A stretch of 64,000 bases of DNA. Source: Woeseiaceae bacterium. Lineage in GTDB: Bacteria; Pseudomonadota; Gammaproteobacteria; Steroidobacterales; Woeseiaceae. Both the position numbers and the translations under genes were made by a program. The notes beneath the pieces were generated by a model. That model saw only the letters and a list, made by a program, of their open reading frames with translations. It had not been told where the DNA came from and did not search any database. Positions 22,232 through 31,116 of this stretch are shown here, in pieces. The stretch is from assembly GCA_013043165.1 (NCBI GenBank), contig JABDOQ010000104.1:1-64000 (forward strand), given 5' to 3'. The stretch's first letter is position 1. Every line of letters starts with the position of its first letter.

Positions 22232-23813
22232 GAAGAGACTCTCGCTGCTACTTTTTGCCGTGGTCCTGTCCGCGTGTGCGACGGCCCCACAAACCGCCAC
22301 ATCGGGACTGACATTCGTACATCTCAACGACACGTATCGTGTCGGTGCCGTCGAAGACGGAAACGCCGGCGGATTCAGTCGTGTCGTAAGCCTCATTCGC
22401 GAGTTACAAAGTGAGGGCAGGGACGTGCGAATTCTGCACGGCGGCGATTTTCTCTACCCGTCGCTGGAGAGCCAGCTCTGGAACGGCCTGCAAATGATTG
22501 AGGCATTCAATTTCATGGATGCGATCGCGCCCATGTATGCGGCTTCCGGAAATCACGAGTTTGACCGTCGCGGGCCGGAACAGCTGATCGCTGCTGTCAG
22601 ACAGTCGCAGTTCGACTGGCTGGGTGACAATTTCGTGTTCAGGACAGGCGAAGCCGATGTCGATAGCGCACTCAGATCTGCATTCACGTTTCGGGCAGGC
22701 GATAAGAAGATTGGTGTGTTTTCGCTGACGCTTAATGCAAAAGATGGCGGCAACAAGCGCGATTATCTTGAGATCAACGGCGACTACCTGGGGGTCGCGG
22801 AGAAGACCCTTCAGACGCTCGAAGCCAAGGGTGTCGATCTGATCATCGGGGTTACGCATCTCCACATGTGGACGGATGTCGAGATTGCCGGTCTAAAAGC
22901 TGAGCATCCGAAGCTGGCGTTTATCGTGGGCGGGCACGAACATGAGCCTGAGTACAGGCCCGGCGGCGACACATCGGCCGTTGTCATGAAAGGCGCGTCC
23001 AATGCACGGGTCATCTGGGTAATTGACATTGATTTTGATGACGCCGGCCAGGCGACGGTGCGCGAACGCAGGATCAAGCTCGATGAAAGTATTGCATTGG
23101 ATCCTGAGTACGAAATTCTTGCGGGCAAATGGCGTGGCCGCCTGCTGGATAAATACCCATTCCTCGAAGCGCGCATCGGCACGGCGGCAGTGCCGCTCGA
23201 TGGCCGCGAAGTAACCGTGAGAAATGAAGAAAGCAATTGGGCGAACTTCATTGTGGACCAGATGCGAATTGCGTTTGGTGAAACGGCCGATCTCGCATTT
23301 ATCAACGGTGGCACGCTGCGACTCGATGACTTCGTCGCAGGGGACATCCTGTTCGAGGATATCGGTCGCACGTTTGGCTTCACGTCGTTTTTGCGCCTGA
23401 CAACGCTCACTGGCGCCGAGTTTCGCGAGGTCCTGGAGGCGGGCTATCGAGGTGCGGGCCCGAGCAAAGGCTATTTCCCCCAGGTTTCGGGGTTTCGCGT
23501 CTGCATCGATCGCAGCCGTCCAAGTCGCGACCGTATCGTCAGCCTGCAGGTACCCGCTGCAGAAGGCTGGCAGGAAATCGCGGCGGATGATGAGTACAGC
23601 GTGGTTGTGCCCGATTTCCTTTTCGGCGGTGGCGACGGCTACGAGATTCCGAAAGATCGGCCGGCAACTCCGCCGGGGTCCGAACTAAAGTACCTGGTCC
23701 TGGACGGAATTCTGCGAGCACAGGCACAGGGTAGGAAAGTCGGCGCCCCGGTGGATCCTGACAACCGGCGTTTCCATGAACTCGAGGCAGGAAACTCTAC
23801 GTGCTTTCAATAA
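22230..23813 (+). CDS. UshA-like bifunctional metallophosphatase / 5'-nucleotidase lipoprotein
   Basis: The 527-aa protein has a lipoprotein signal peptide (LSAC, Cys16). The calcineurin-like metal motifs are HLNDTYRVG (His31, Asp34), HGGDF, SGNHEFD, THLH and GGHEHE, all expected for the 5'-nucleotidase family. The C-terminal nucleotidase domain begins near residue 325 and contains INGGTLRLD and a substrate-stacking-type segment. Family enzymes hydrolyse nucleotides and nucleotide sugars in the periplasm to nucleosides, matching NupC import. HLNDTYR replaces the common LHTNDxHG, a variant seen in some family branches, so substrate range is open. Confidence 0.93.
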   Translation: MKRLSLLLFAVVLSACATAPQTATSGLTFVHLNDTYRVGAVEDGNAGGFSRVVSLIRELQSEGRDVRILHGGDFLYPSLESQLWNGLQMIEAFNFMDAIAPMYAASGNHEFDRRGPEQLIAAVRQSQFDWLGDNFVFRTGEADVDSALRSAFTFRAGDKKIGVFSLTLNAKDGGNKRDYLEINGDYLGVAEKTLQTLEAKGVDLIIGVTHLHMWTDVEIAGLKAEHPKLAFIVGGHEHEPEYRPGGDTSAVVMKGASNARVIWVIDIDFDDAGQATVRERRIKLDESIALDPEYEILAGKWRGRLLDKYPFLEARIGTAAVPLDGREVTVRNEESNWANFIVDQMRIAFGETADLAFINGGTLRLDDFVAGDILFEDIGRTFGFTSFLRLTTLTGAEFREVLEAGYRGAGPSKGYFPQVSGFRVCIDRSRPSRDRIVSLQVPAAEGWQEIAADDEYSVVVPDFLFGGGDGYEIPKDRPATPPGSELKYLVLDGILRAQAQGRKVGAPVDPDNRRFHELEAGNSTCFQ

Positions 23814-23815
23814 TG

Positions 23816-23863
23816 GGGACATTCTTAATTTAACGTACTAATACATTAAATTAAGAATGTCCC
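23816..23863. repeat. 48-bp palindromic repeat, copy 1
   Basis: Two 24-base arms (23816-23839 and 23840-23863) start and end with GGGACATTC/GAATGTCCC and pair at 22 of 24 positions. The two mismatches are G-U compatible in RNA. It starts three bases after the nucleotidase stop, and its last base is the final base of the convergent deacetylase stop codon. A nearly identical, perfect copy lies at 27565-27612. The size, palindromy and 3'-end location resemble REP-type elements spread by REP-associated tyrosine transposases. It may also act as a hairpin at both transcript ends. Confidence 0.85.
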
Positions 23864-24783
23864 TATCCCATGAGCGCTCGAATGTGCGATACGACGCACC
23901 TCGCCAGGCTGCGCAATTCGTAGCCGCCTTCAAGTGCCGACACTATGCGACCGGATGCCGACCTGGCAGCAACCTCGACGATTCGTTCCGTCACCCACGT
24001 GAAATCGGCATCGGTGAGGTTGACCTGTGACATATCGTCATCCCTATGGGCATCAAACCCCGCTGAAACAAAAACCATCTCGGGCGCAAAGCGCTCGAGC
24101 GCAGGCAGCCAATGATCGGTCACCGCCGCACGAAATTCATCGCTTCCGGCACCTGCCTGCAGGGGCACATTGACGCGATTGTCGGCCGGTTCGAGCAACG
24201 CGGTGAAAGGATAAAAAGGATGCTGAAAGGTCGAACAGAATAGCACTCGATAATCGTCCTTGAAGATGTCCTCTGTACCGTTTCCGTGGTGCACGTCGAA
24301 ATCGACGATGGCCACCTTCTCAACGCCGTGTTTTTCGAGTGCGTGCGCCGCGCCAGCGGCAATATTGTTGTACAGGCAAAAACCCATCGCACGACCGCGT
24401 TCGGCATGATGGCCCGGCGGTCGCACGCAGCAGAAGGCCGATTCCATCTCGCCGCTCGCCACAAGATCGGTCGCCGAAACGACCGCGCCGGCGGCCCGCC
24501 GGGCCGCTTGCAGCGAGCACGGACTGATGACCGTGTCGGGATCGACGCGGACGTAGCCGCTCGCGGGCAACATTGTCTCAATGGCCTCGAGATAGGCGGG
24601 CGTATGCACGCGTCGCAGCTGATCCGCTGTCGCCTCCGGTGCATCGAAATAGCGCAGCACATCCAGCAGGCCCGTAGCAATGAGCTGATCTTCAATTGCC
24701 GAAATGCGGCGTGAATTTTCGGGGTGGTCCTCGCCGGTATCATGGGTAAGACACTCGGGGTGACTGATGTAGGCAATGGCCAA
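23863..24783 (-). CDS. Histone deacetylase-family protein (class II HDAC-like lysine deacetylase)
   Basis: The 306-aa arginase/deacetylase-fold protein has a TTG start at 24783 preceded by AGGGGA. Visible motifs are DHPENSRR near the N-terminus, RPPGHHAE (active-site His pair), DFDVHHGNGTED (zinc ligands Asp and His), SAGFDAHRDD (third ligand) and the C-terminal catalytic-Tyr motif LEGGYEL. Bacterial members deacetylate protein lysines or small amides such as acetylpolyamines. It is divergent, by 77 bp, from a Pat-like gene with a GNAT domain, suggesting a reversible protein acetylation pair. An acetylpolyamine amidohydrolase role is the main alternative. Confidence 0.93.
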   Translation of the reverse strand: MAIAYISHPECLTHDTGEDHPENSRRISAIEDQLIATGLLDVLRYFDAPEATADQLRRVHTPAYLEAIETMLPASGYVRVDPDTVISPCSLQAARRAAGAVVSATDLVASGEMESAFCCVRPPGHHAERGRAMGFCLYNNIAAGAAHALEKHGVEKVAIVDFDVHHGNGTEDIFKDDYRVLFCSTFQHPFYPFTALLEPADNRVNVPLQAGAGSDEFRAAVTDHWLPALERFAPEMVFVSAGFDAHRDDDMSQVNLTDADFTWVTERIVEVAARSASGRIVSALEGGYELRSLARCVVSHIRALMG

Positions 24784-24860
24784 TGTTGTTTTCCCCTATT
24801 GTGGGCGAGTCACGATCTAGTTTATAAGGTCGCGGCAGCCACAGGAACCCGGAGAAGATA

Positions 24861-27557
24861 TTGACGATGAACACGCACTACCTGGCCTCTCTTTTTACAC
24901 CGGAGAGCGTTGCATTGTACGGCGCGAGCGACAGGGTAGATTCTGTTGGCGGCGTTGTCTTCAAGAACCTCATGAGTTCGGGCTTCAAGGGCCGCATTTA
25001 CGCGATCAATTCGAAGCGTGACGTCGTGCAGGGCGAGAAGGCGTACTCATCGCTGGACGAAATTGAAGAGCTCGTTGACCTCGTGGTTGTCGCGACACCG
25101 GCGAGCAGCATCCCCGCAATCGTCGAGGCCTGCGGTGAACGCGGCGTCAAGATGATGTTGATACTGTCCGCCGGTTTTCGCGAGACCGGCAAAGAAGGAC
25201 GCCGGCTCGAGGACCGTGTAACCCAGCTGGCCAGTCGGTATGGCATTCGTCTGATGGGTCCCAACTGCTTAGGGCTCATTCGACCAGACATTGGCCTCAA
25301 CATTACGTTCGGGAACAATAATGCGAAGCCGGGAAACCTGGCGCTGGTGTCACAATCCGGTGCCATCTGTACCGCCATTCTCGATTGGGCGGACGCAAAC
25401 GACATCGGCTTTTCGGCCGTCGTGTCCACCGGGATCGCCGCGGATCTCGATTTTGGTGATTTCCTCGACTACCTGGTCTCGGATCCACGCACCAAGGCCA
25501 TCCTGCTCTACATAGAAGGCATAAAGGACTCGCGGCGGTTTATGAGCAGCCTGCGCGCGGCGGCACGTATCAAGCCAGTCATAGCACTGAAGGTCGGTCG
25601 TCATGCGGCCGGCGCCGAGGCTTCCATGTCGCACACGGGGGCGCTGGTCGGAAGTGACGCGACTTTTTCCGCAGCGCTGTCACGCTCCGGTGTGCTGCGT
25701 GTCGAGACCATTAGCCAGCTGTTTTCTTCCGCTAAAGCGCTGTCGTCGCTGCATCACCGTGGAGCGTGCGAGCGACTCGTGATTATCACCAACGGCGGTG
25801 GTCCCGGTGTGATGGCAGCCGACCGGGCGACGGACCAGGGCATCGAGTTGAGCGAGCTTGCTGCCGATACTTTGACCGCGCTCAACGAGGTGCTGCCTGG
25901 CGTCTGGTCACACAACAACCCGGTCGACATCATTGGTGATGCGCCGCCGCAGCGCTATCAACAGGCGCTGGACATTTGCCTTGCGGATCCCGGCGTAGAC
26001 GGTGCCATCGTGATCCTGACACCCCAGGCAATGACGCGGCCGACTGAAGTGGCCGAGGCGGTCATCAAGTCTGCCGAGAACAACAAGAAACCGATCATGA
26101 CCAGCTGGATGGGCGGGGGCCAGGTAGAAGCAGCGCGGCAGCTCTTCAACAATGCTCATGTTCCCAGTTTCCGCATGCTGGAAAACGCCGTGGATGCGTT
26201 TTCCTACCTGGCGCGATACAACCGCAATCAGCGCCTGTTGCTGCAAACGCCTGCCCGGTTAACGAGGGGCCAGGAGCCACCCGACAGCGACGGGGCGCGC
26301 ATGATCATCGAAGGCGTACTGACAGAGCAGCGAAGTGTACTGACGGAGCCTGAGTCGATGGCCGTACTGAATGCCTTTCGTATACCGACTGTGCGAAACG
26401 GCGTCGCCCATTCGCCCAATGAAGCCCTGGTCACCGCGGAGTCGATCGGCTTTCCTGTTGCCATGAAAGTGCTTTCCACCGACATCTCTCACAAGTCTGA
26501 TGCCGGCGGAGTGAGGCTTAACATCAACTCTGCGCAGGAAGTGCGCGGCGCCTACCGGCAGCTGATCGACCAGGTCATGCTCAAGGTCCCGGACGCAAAA
26601 ATCGAGGGCGTGACGGTCGAGAAGATGTATCGGAGTTCGAACGGCAGGGAACTCATGATCGGCATTATCCGAGATCCGGTTTTCGGGCCGGTCATCAGTT
26701 TCGGCAGTGGCGGTACCAGCGTGGAGGTCATGGGTGATTCGGCCATTTCCCTGCCCCCCCTGAATCGTCGTCTCGCGCTGGACCTGATCAACCGTACTAA
26801 GGTCTCCAGGATGCTCGGCCAGTTTCGGCAGATGCCAGCCGTTGATATGGATCAACTGGTCGACGTGCTGCTTGCCGTTTCCAGCATAGCGTGCGAGCTG
26901 CCCTGGATTCAGGAAATGGACATCAACCCGCTAATCATGGATGACAAGGGGATTGTTGCTGTGGATGCGCGTCTTGTTGTCGACTATCCAGAGCCTTCGA
27001 CGGACCCCTATCACCATCTCGCTATACACCCGTACCCGGTACACCTCGTCAAGAAGATTCAGTTGAATGATGGCACCGATATGGTCATTCGCCCTATTCG
27101 GCCGGAAGATGCAGAGATCGAAGCGAAGTTCGTACGCGAGCTGTCGCCCCAAGCAAAGTATTTTCGTTTCATGAATGCGCTGCAGGAACTCACCCCTGAG
27201 ATGCTGGTCCGGTTTACGCAGATCGACTACCACAATGACATGGCTCTCATTGCCGTTACGTCGAATGGCGCAACCGAGGAGCAGATTGGTGTCGCACGCT
27301 ATACGACGAATGTGGACAAGAAGAGCTGCGAATTTGCGCTGGTCGTGTCAGACCGCTGGCAAGGCCGGGGTATTGGTCATCGCCTGATGCAAAATTTGAT
27401 GGAGATTGCGCGGAATCGGGACCTGGATAGCATGGATGGCCAGGTATTGAGCAGCAATACCAGGATGCTTGAACTCGTTGCCTCGCTCGGTTTTCGCATC
27501 GAGAACGATCCGGAAGACACCGAGATCAAGCAGGTCGAGGCTCAGCTTCACGCATGA
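24861..27557 (+). CDS. Pat/AcdA-like protein: ADP-forming acyl-CoA synthetase domains fused to GNAT acetyltransferase
   Basis: The roughly 898-aa protein has, in order, a CoA-binding domain (about 8-135, VALYGASDRVDSVGG), a succinyl-CoA-ligase-like domain (about 140-300), an ATP-grasp domain (about 480-710), and a C-terminal GNAT domain (about 735-895; RWQGRGIGHRLMQNLM is the acetyl-CoA loop). This is the architecture of the protein acetyltransferase Pat, which inactivates acetyl-CoA synthetase by lysine acetylation. The SHTGAL motif with His near residue 258 is kept, so ADP-forming acyl-CoA synthetase chemistry cannot be excluded. The start could be TTG 24861 (5 bases after GGAGA) or ATG 24867. 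The pairing with the divergent deacetylase is notable. Confidence 0.92.
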   Translation: MTMNTHYLASLFTPESVALYGASDRVDSVGGVVFKNLMSSGFKGRIYAINSKRDVVQGEKAYSSLDEIEELVDLVVVATPASSIPAIVEACGERGVKMMLILSAGFRETGKEGRRLEDRVTQLASRYGIRLMGPNCLGLIRPDIGLNITFGNNNAKPGNLALVSQSGAICTAILDWADANDIGFSAVVSTGIAADLDFGDFLDYLVSDPRTKAILLYIEGIKDSRRFMSSLRAAARIKPVIALKVGRHAAGAEASMSHTGALVGSDATFSAALSRSGVLRVETISQLFSSAKALSSLHHRGACERLVIITNGGGPGVMAADRATDQGIELSELAADTLTALNEVLPGVWSHNNPVDIIGDAPPQRYQQALDICLADPGVDGAIVILTPQAMTRPTEVAEAVIKSAENNKKPIMTSWMGGGQVEAARQLFNNAHVPSFRMLENAVDAFSYLARYNRNQRLLLQTPARLTRGQEPPDSDGARMIIEGVLTEQRSVLTEPESMAVLNAFRIPTVRNGVAHSPNEALVTAESIGFPVAMKVLSTDISHKSDAGGVRLNINSAQEVRGAYRQLIDQVMLKVPDAKIEGVTVEKMYRSSNGRELMIGIIRDPVFGPVISFGSGGTSVEVMGDSAISLPPLNRRLALDLINRTKVSRMLGQFRQMPAVDMDQLVDVLLAVSSIACELPWIQEMDINPLIMDDKGIVAVDARLVVDYPEPSTDPYHHLAIHPYPVHLVKKIQLNDGTDMVIRPIRPEDAEIEAKFVRELSPQAKYFRFMNALQELTPEMLVRFTQIDYHNDMALIAVTSNGATEEQIGVARYTTNVDKKSCEFALVVSDRWQGRGIGHRLMQNLMEIARNRDLDSMDGQVLSSNTRMLELVASLGFRIENDPEDTEIKQVEAQLHA

Positions 27558-27564
27558 ACTAATG

Positions 27565-27612
27565 GGGACATTCTTAATTTAACGTACTAGTACGTTAAAT
27601 TAAGAATGTCCC
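27565..27612. repeat. 48-bp perfect palindrome, copy 2
   Basis: This is a perfect 24+24 base palindrome, GGGACATTC at the left end and GAATGTCCC at the right, with ACGTACTAGTACGT at its centre. It differs from copy 1 (23816-23863) at three positions in the right arm only. It lies 7 bp after the Pat-like stop and immediately before the terminator of the convergent receptor gene. Both copies are preceded by TAATG. Together they bracket the deacetylase/Pat gene pair. Confidence 0.9.
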
Positions 27613-27643
27613 AAAAAAAGGGGCGGCCAAAGGCCGCCCCTTT
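27613..27643 (-). terminator. Terminator of the second TonB receptor gene (possibly bidirectional)
   Basis: A 9-bp GC stem (27620-27628 with 27632-27640, loop AAA) is preceded on the plus strand by seven A residues. It therefore reads as a hairpin plus T7 for leftward transcription. On the plus strand only TTT follows, so rightward termination of the Pat-like gene would be weaker. The design closely matches the terminator at 726-752 after the other Oar-like receptor. Confidence 0.9.
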
Positions 27644-27664
27644 CAGATTTGCTTAGGGTGTTAA

Positions 27665-30600
27665 TTAGAATCTGTATCTCACTCCTAATTTCAAGCGCCA
27701 TTGCGATTCCTCTGCAACAAACTCGTCCCAGTTCGCATCAGTTTGCCAGCCACCAAACGGCTCCTGGTAAATGTACTGATTGGTAACGGGATCGATATCG
27801 TAGTCCGCGAGGATGCGGCTGCTGCTTCTGAACTGGTTGTGCAGAACTTTGCCTTTATCGCTATCGATCAAATTGTAAAGATTAAGAACTTCAAAAAAGA
27901 CCACGGCGCGGTGATCCTCGGAAAAGCCCGGAAATTCCTGGTCAATGCGAAGATCGATCTGGGTAACCCATGGCGTACGGGAGGAGCCCTTGGGAACGTA
28001 CCCGCCAGCAAAACCACTCAGGCCAGCCAGCATAATCTGTTCGGAAAACTCGTCATAGTCAGTGCCGCTATAGACGACGTTCGGGTCTGACGGACCGGAC
28101 GGAATATACGGCAGGTAGTAATCTGAATCATCCAGGGCACTCTGATCACCGAGGTCGCCGTCACGGAATGCGCCCAGTGCCCAGCTAAACGGCACGCCGG
28201 AACGTCGTTCGAAGAACAGATTGAAGCGCGTCTCATAGTCGCCGAAGAATGCGCGAGCGTAACGCAAATCAATCGTGAAGCGGTGCTCTATTTCATAAGC
28301 GGCCGGGCCAAAGGTCGGAAATTGCTTATCGAACGCCGCGTTGAATTGATAATTTGAAGTCGCGGTAGAACTGGTCCCGGGATTGCCCTCAGAAGTGTCC
28401 TGATTCGCATACGCCGTGTACAGGCTAAACCCGTTGTCCCAGTCTTTCGCCAGGCTCGCCGAGATGATGGTGCTATCGCCACCGGGCGCATTCCCAAGCA
28501 TAATATCGTAACGGTCCGTTGGCCCTCCGGTCAGCTGATCTATGGGCTCATAAATAATTCTGCCGCCATCTGCAGTTCTGCGGCCGCTGGGCTGCCTGGC
28601 CAGCTCTGTCCAATGCAGCCCCTCCGATGAGTCCATGTGCAGGAAATCGAGATTAACGGTCCAATCTTCGCCGAGGCCGGGGAAGTCGAAAAGATACTCG
28701 GCTCCGAGCTTAAATCGCCACTCGGTGGGGATCTCGAAACCGGGCTGAATCGAGTTCGTATTTCCATCGCCGGCAACCATGTTGCTCGTTACTTCGGTGG
28801 GGATGGACGTAATGTCGACGTTGGTTAAATACGTCGCGGGATCGACGACTAAAGGGTCGTCATCGAAAGTAGTGAACGTAATGCCATCGTTGGCATAGGA
28901 ATTCGAAATCCAGACATTCGGACGGCCGCCTCCGTATTTACCGACGCCGCCATGGAGGCGCAGTCGGTCGGTTACATCCCAATTGAAACCGACCCGCGGC
29001 AAAATATTATCTGCCCCGTCAAGATTCTCCGTGTTCGCGAAGCCATACCGGGCCGCAAAATTTGCATTGTTTGCGGGCCGATCATCGTTCGAGATTCTTT
29101 CATAGCGAAGTCCGAAAGCAATCTCGAGCGAGTCACCTATCTGTACGGTGTCTTCCACGTACAAGGCGGTGGTTGCCAATTCGAAGGTTGCACCTGCGTC
29201 AGCTGCCACGTTGCTAAATGCGTTGTTATAAGTAAAGTCCGATGCGATACGGTTTTCGAAATCGGCGAGGCTGTCGAATTCCCATACACCCAATGATTGC
29301 GGAGCGAAGAGATTGAATATCTCAATGCTCGTATGGTCAATACCAAAACCGATGGCATGATTGCCCATATCGTAATTTCCGTGGGCAACGAATTGCAGTG
29401 TCGACGTATCGAGTTGATTTGCATGCCGGAATTGATCCGGTCCTAAAGCGACATCTCCGCTGGGTGTGTCGACAAGCACATCGCCGAACGACAAGTCGGA
29501 TGCAGCCTGGAGATTATCAACGGTTTTATCGACTATTTTGATTTCAGTCGAAAATCGGTCGCCCCATTGCGAAAACAAATGTCCGGCGTAAGATTCCAGA
29601 AGCTCGCCTCTGTTATACCAATGGCTGGATAGCCGCAATTCAAAGGGGCTGGATGTCAGATTGGACGCTGAATTTCCTTCCGTCCTCTGGTAGGTCAGCG
29701 CAGCCCTGTGATCGTCGTTGATATTCCAGTCGAGCTTGAACAGAATTTTTTCGTCTTCTTCGGGTATGCTCGTATTCCAGGTTCCCGCGTCTACGCCGTA
29801 GATCCTGTCCGCGATATCGACGACGCTCAGAAAATCCGCCTCCGTCACATTGGCTTCGTTCGGTGCTCCGGAGCCTGTGGGCCCCCATTCGATATTGGTC
29901 GGTGTTTCAAACCACTCGTAGCTCGCTACAAAAAACAATTTGTCTTTGATGATGGGACCGCTAATAAATCCACCGTAGGCTTCTTCCTTGAAAGTCAGGT
30001 CTACGGGAGTTCCGTCCGGAAGTTTTGGCGTGCCTGAGCGGCTATCGTCAATGTCTTCATAAAAGACGGAGCCGTGGAATTGATTTGTCCCGGACTTCGT
30101 AACGACGTTGACCTGTCCGCCGGAGAAACCGCCGTACCTGGGGCTAAACGGCGAAACATCGACCGTAAGTTGCTCCAGTGCTTCGAGAGAGATCGGTGAG
30201 CGTTGTGATGGGTAACCGTTGTCGTTCAGACCGAAATCATCGTTTTGACCCACGCCGTCTACCGTCAGACTATTGTATGCGGGATTGACGCCTGCAATCG
30301 ACAGGGGCGCTTCCCCACCTGGCAACACGACGGCAAAGGGATTCCGCTTGATTATGTCTTTCAAGTCTCTGTTGAAAGTGGCGGTGTCTTCAATAAACTC
30401 CTGATTAAAGATGCTTGACGATCCTGCAGTGGCAGACGCTTCGATTGCGCTCCCGAATACGATGACCTCTTCAATTGCTCCGCCCCCAAGCTGCGCGTCG
30501 AGTCGCAATGTATCCGCAAGTGCGAGATACACATTGTCGAAGTTCGCGCCTTGATGACTGGGAGAATCGAATGCAACCAAGTAGGGTCCGCCAACCCGAA

Positions 30601-30859
30601 GGCCCGAAGCCGAATAGCGCCCACCCGCGGTCGTTTGAACTGTTCTGCTCCGACCTGTTGGCACATGCGTGATCGTTACACTCGCGCCTGAAATCACGTT
30701 ACCGCCTTCATCCGTGACTGTGCCGCGAATTGCGGACGTCGTTTCCTGTGCGTTTCCCGCAACAGGTACCGCCAGCAGCATGGCTGCCGCAAATAGTATG
30801 ACCGCCGCCTGTTGCAACGTCGTAAGGGTCGATCCGATAAACCGAGCTTTGTATTTCAT
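27665..30859 (-). CDS. Oar-like TonB-dependent outer membrane receptor (second copy)
   Basis: The 1064-aa paralogue of the receptor at 778-3984 has the same layout. A long signal peptide (to about residue 38) is followed by a carboxypeptidase-regulatory-like domain (SAIRGTVTDEGGNVISGASV), a TonB-box-like EEVIVFGS, a plug with VNVVTKSGTNQFHGSVF, and a beta-barrel ending LKLGVRYRF. The gene order, lengths and terminators of the two receptors are alike, but the barrels differ widely, suggesting distinct ligands. It is followed by nothing on its strand until the palindrome and the Pat-like gene. The substrate is unknown; the surrounding nucleotide-catabolic genes make nucleic acid fragments one candidate. 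Confidence 0.93.
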   Translation of the reverse strand: MKYKARFIGSTLTTLQQAAVILFAAAMLLAVPVAGNAQETTSAIRGTVTDEGGNVISGASVTITHVPTGRSRTVQTTAGGRYSASGLRVGGPYLVAFDSPSHQGANFDNVYLALADTLRLDAQLGGGAIEEVIVFGSAIEASATAGSSSIFNQEFIEDTATFNRDLKDIIKRNPFAVVLPGGEAPLSIAGVNPAYNSLTVDGVGQNDDFGLNDNGYPSQRSPISLEALEQLTVDVSPFSPRYGGFSGGQVNVVTKSGTNQFHGSVFYEDIDDSRSGTPKLPDGTPVDLTFKEEAYGGFISGPIIKDKLFFVASYEWFETPTNIEWGPTGSGAPNEANVTEADFLSVVDIADRIYGVDAGTWNTSIPEEDEKILFKLDWNINDDHRAALTYQRTEGNSASNLTSSPFELRLSSHWYNRGELLESYAGHLFSQWGDRFSTEIKIVDKTVDNLQAASDLSFGDVLVDTPSGDVALGPDQFRHANQLDTSTLQFVAHGNYDMGNHAIGFGIDHTSIEIFNLFAPQSLGVWEFDSLADFENRIASDFTYNNAFSNVAADAGATFELATTALYVEDTVQIGDSLEIAFGLRYERISNDDRPANNANFAARYGFANTENLDGADNILPRVGFNWDVTDRLRLHGGVGKYGGGRPNVWISNSYANDGITFTTFDDDPLVVDPATYLTNVDITSIPTEVTSNMVAGDGNTNSIQPGFEIPTEWRFKLGAEYLFDFPGLGEDWTVNLDFLHMDSSEGLHWTELARQPSGRRTADGGRIIYEPIDQLTGGPTDRYDIMLGNAPGGDSTIISASLAKDWDNGFSLYTAYANQDTSEGNPGTSSTATSNYQFNAAFDKQFPTFGPAAYEIEHRFTIDLRYARAFFGDYETRFNLFFERRSGVPFSWALGAFRDGDLGDQSALDDSDYYLPYIPSGPSDPNVVYSGTDYDEFSEQIMLAGLSGFAGGYVPKGSSRTPWVTQIDLRIDQEFPGFSEDHRAVVFFEVLNLYNLIDSDKGKVLHNQFRSSSRILADYDIDPVTNQYIYQEPFGGWQTDANWDEFVAEESQWRLKLGVRYRF

Positions 30860-31116
30860 GTTGGAACCCCATTTTTGGAAAGTTGCGAAATCCTAGGCCA
30901 CGAACATGACAATTAGATTTCGCTGGTCTGTTTCTCTGTCCCATAACCGTCTGCGTAAACGAGATCCGGGACAATTTCTTGGCTTGAAGCGGCTAATCTA
31001 TCGCAGGGAAAATGCTTGTGCAATAAGGGTTTGGGAGCGCAACCGCAGGGACTTCGAAAGAAAAAGAAGTAAGTACATGCCGCAGGCAAGAAAGCGAGTT
31101 ACGAAACCGTTACAAG

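Noticed and set aside
26748-26760. Run of seven C residues in the Pat-like gene as a phase-variable tract or frameshift
   Set aside because: The reading frame continues intact through the run with family-typical sequence on both sides.
30860-31116. Possible small gene between the second receptor and the EEP lipoprotein
   Set aside because: The 257-bp gap shows only short frames without Shine-Dalgarno or motifs; it more likely holds the receptor's promoter and leader.
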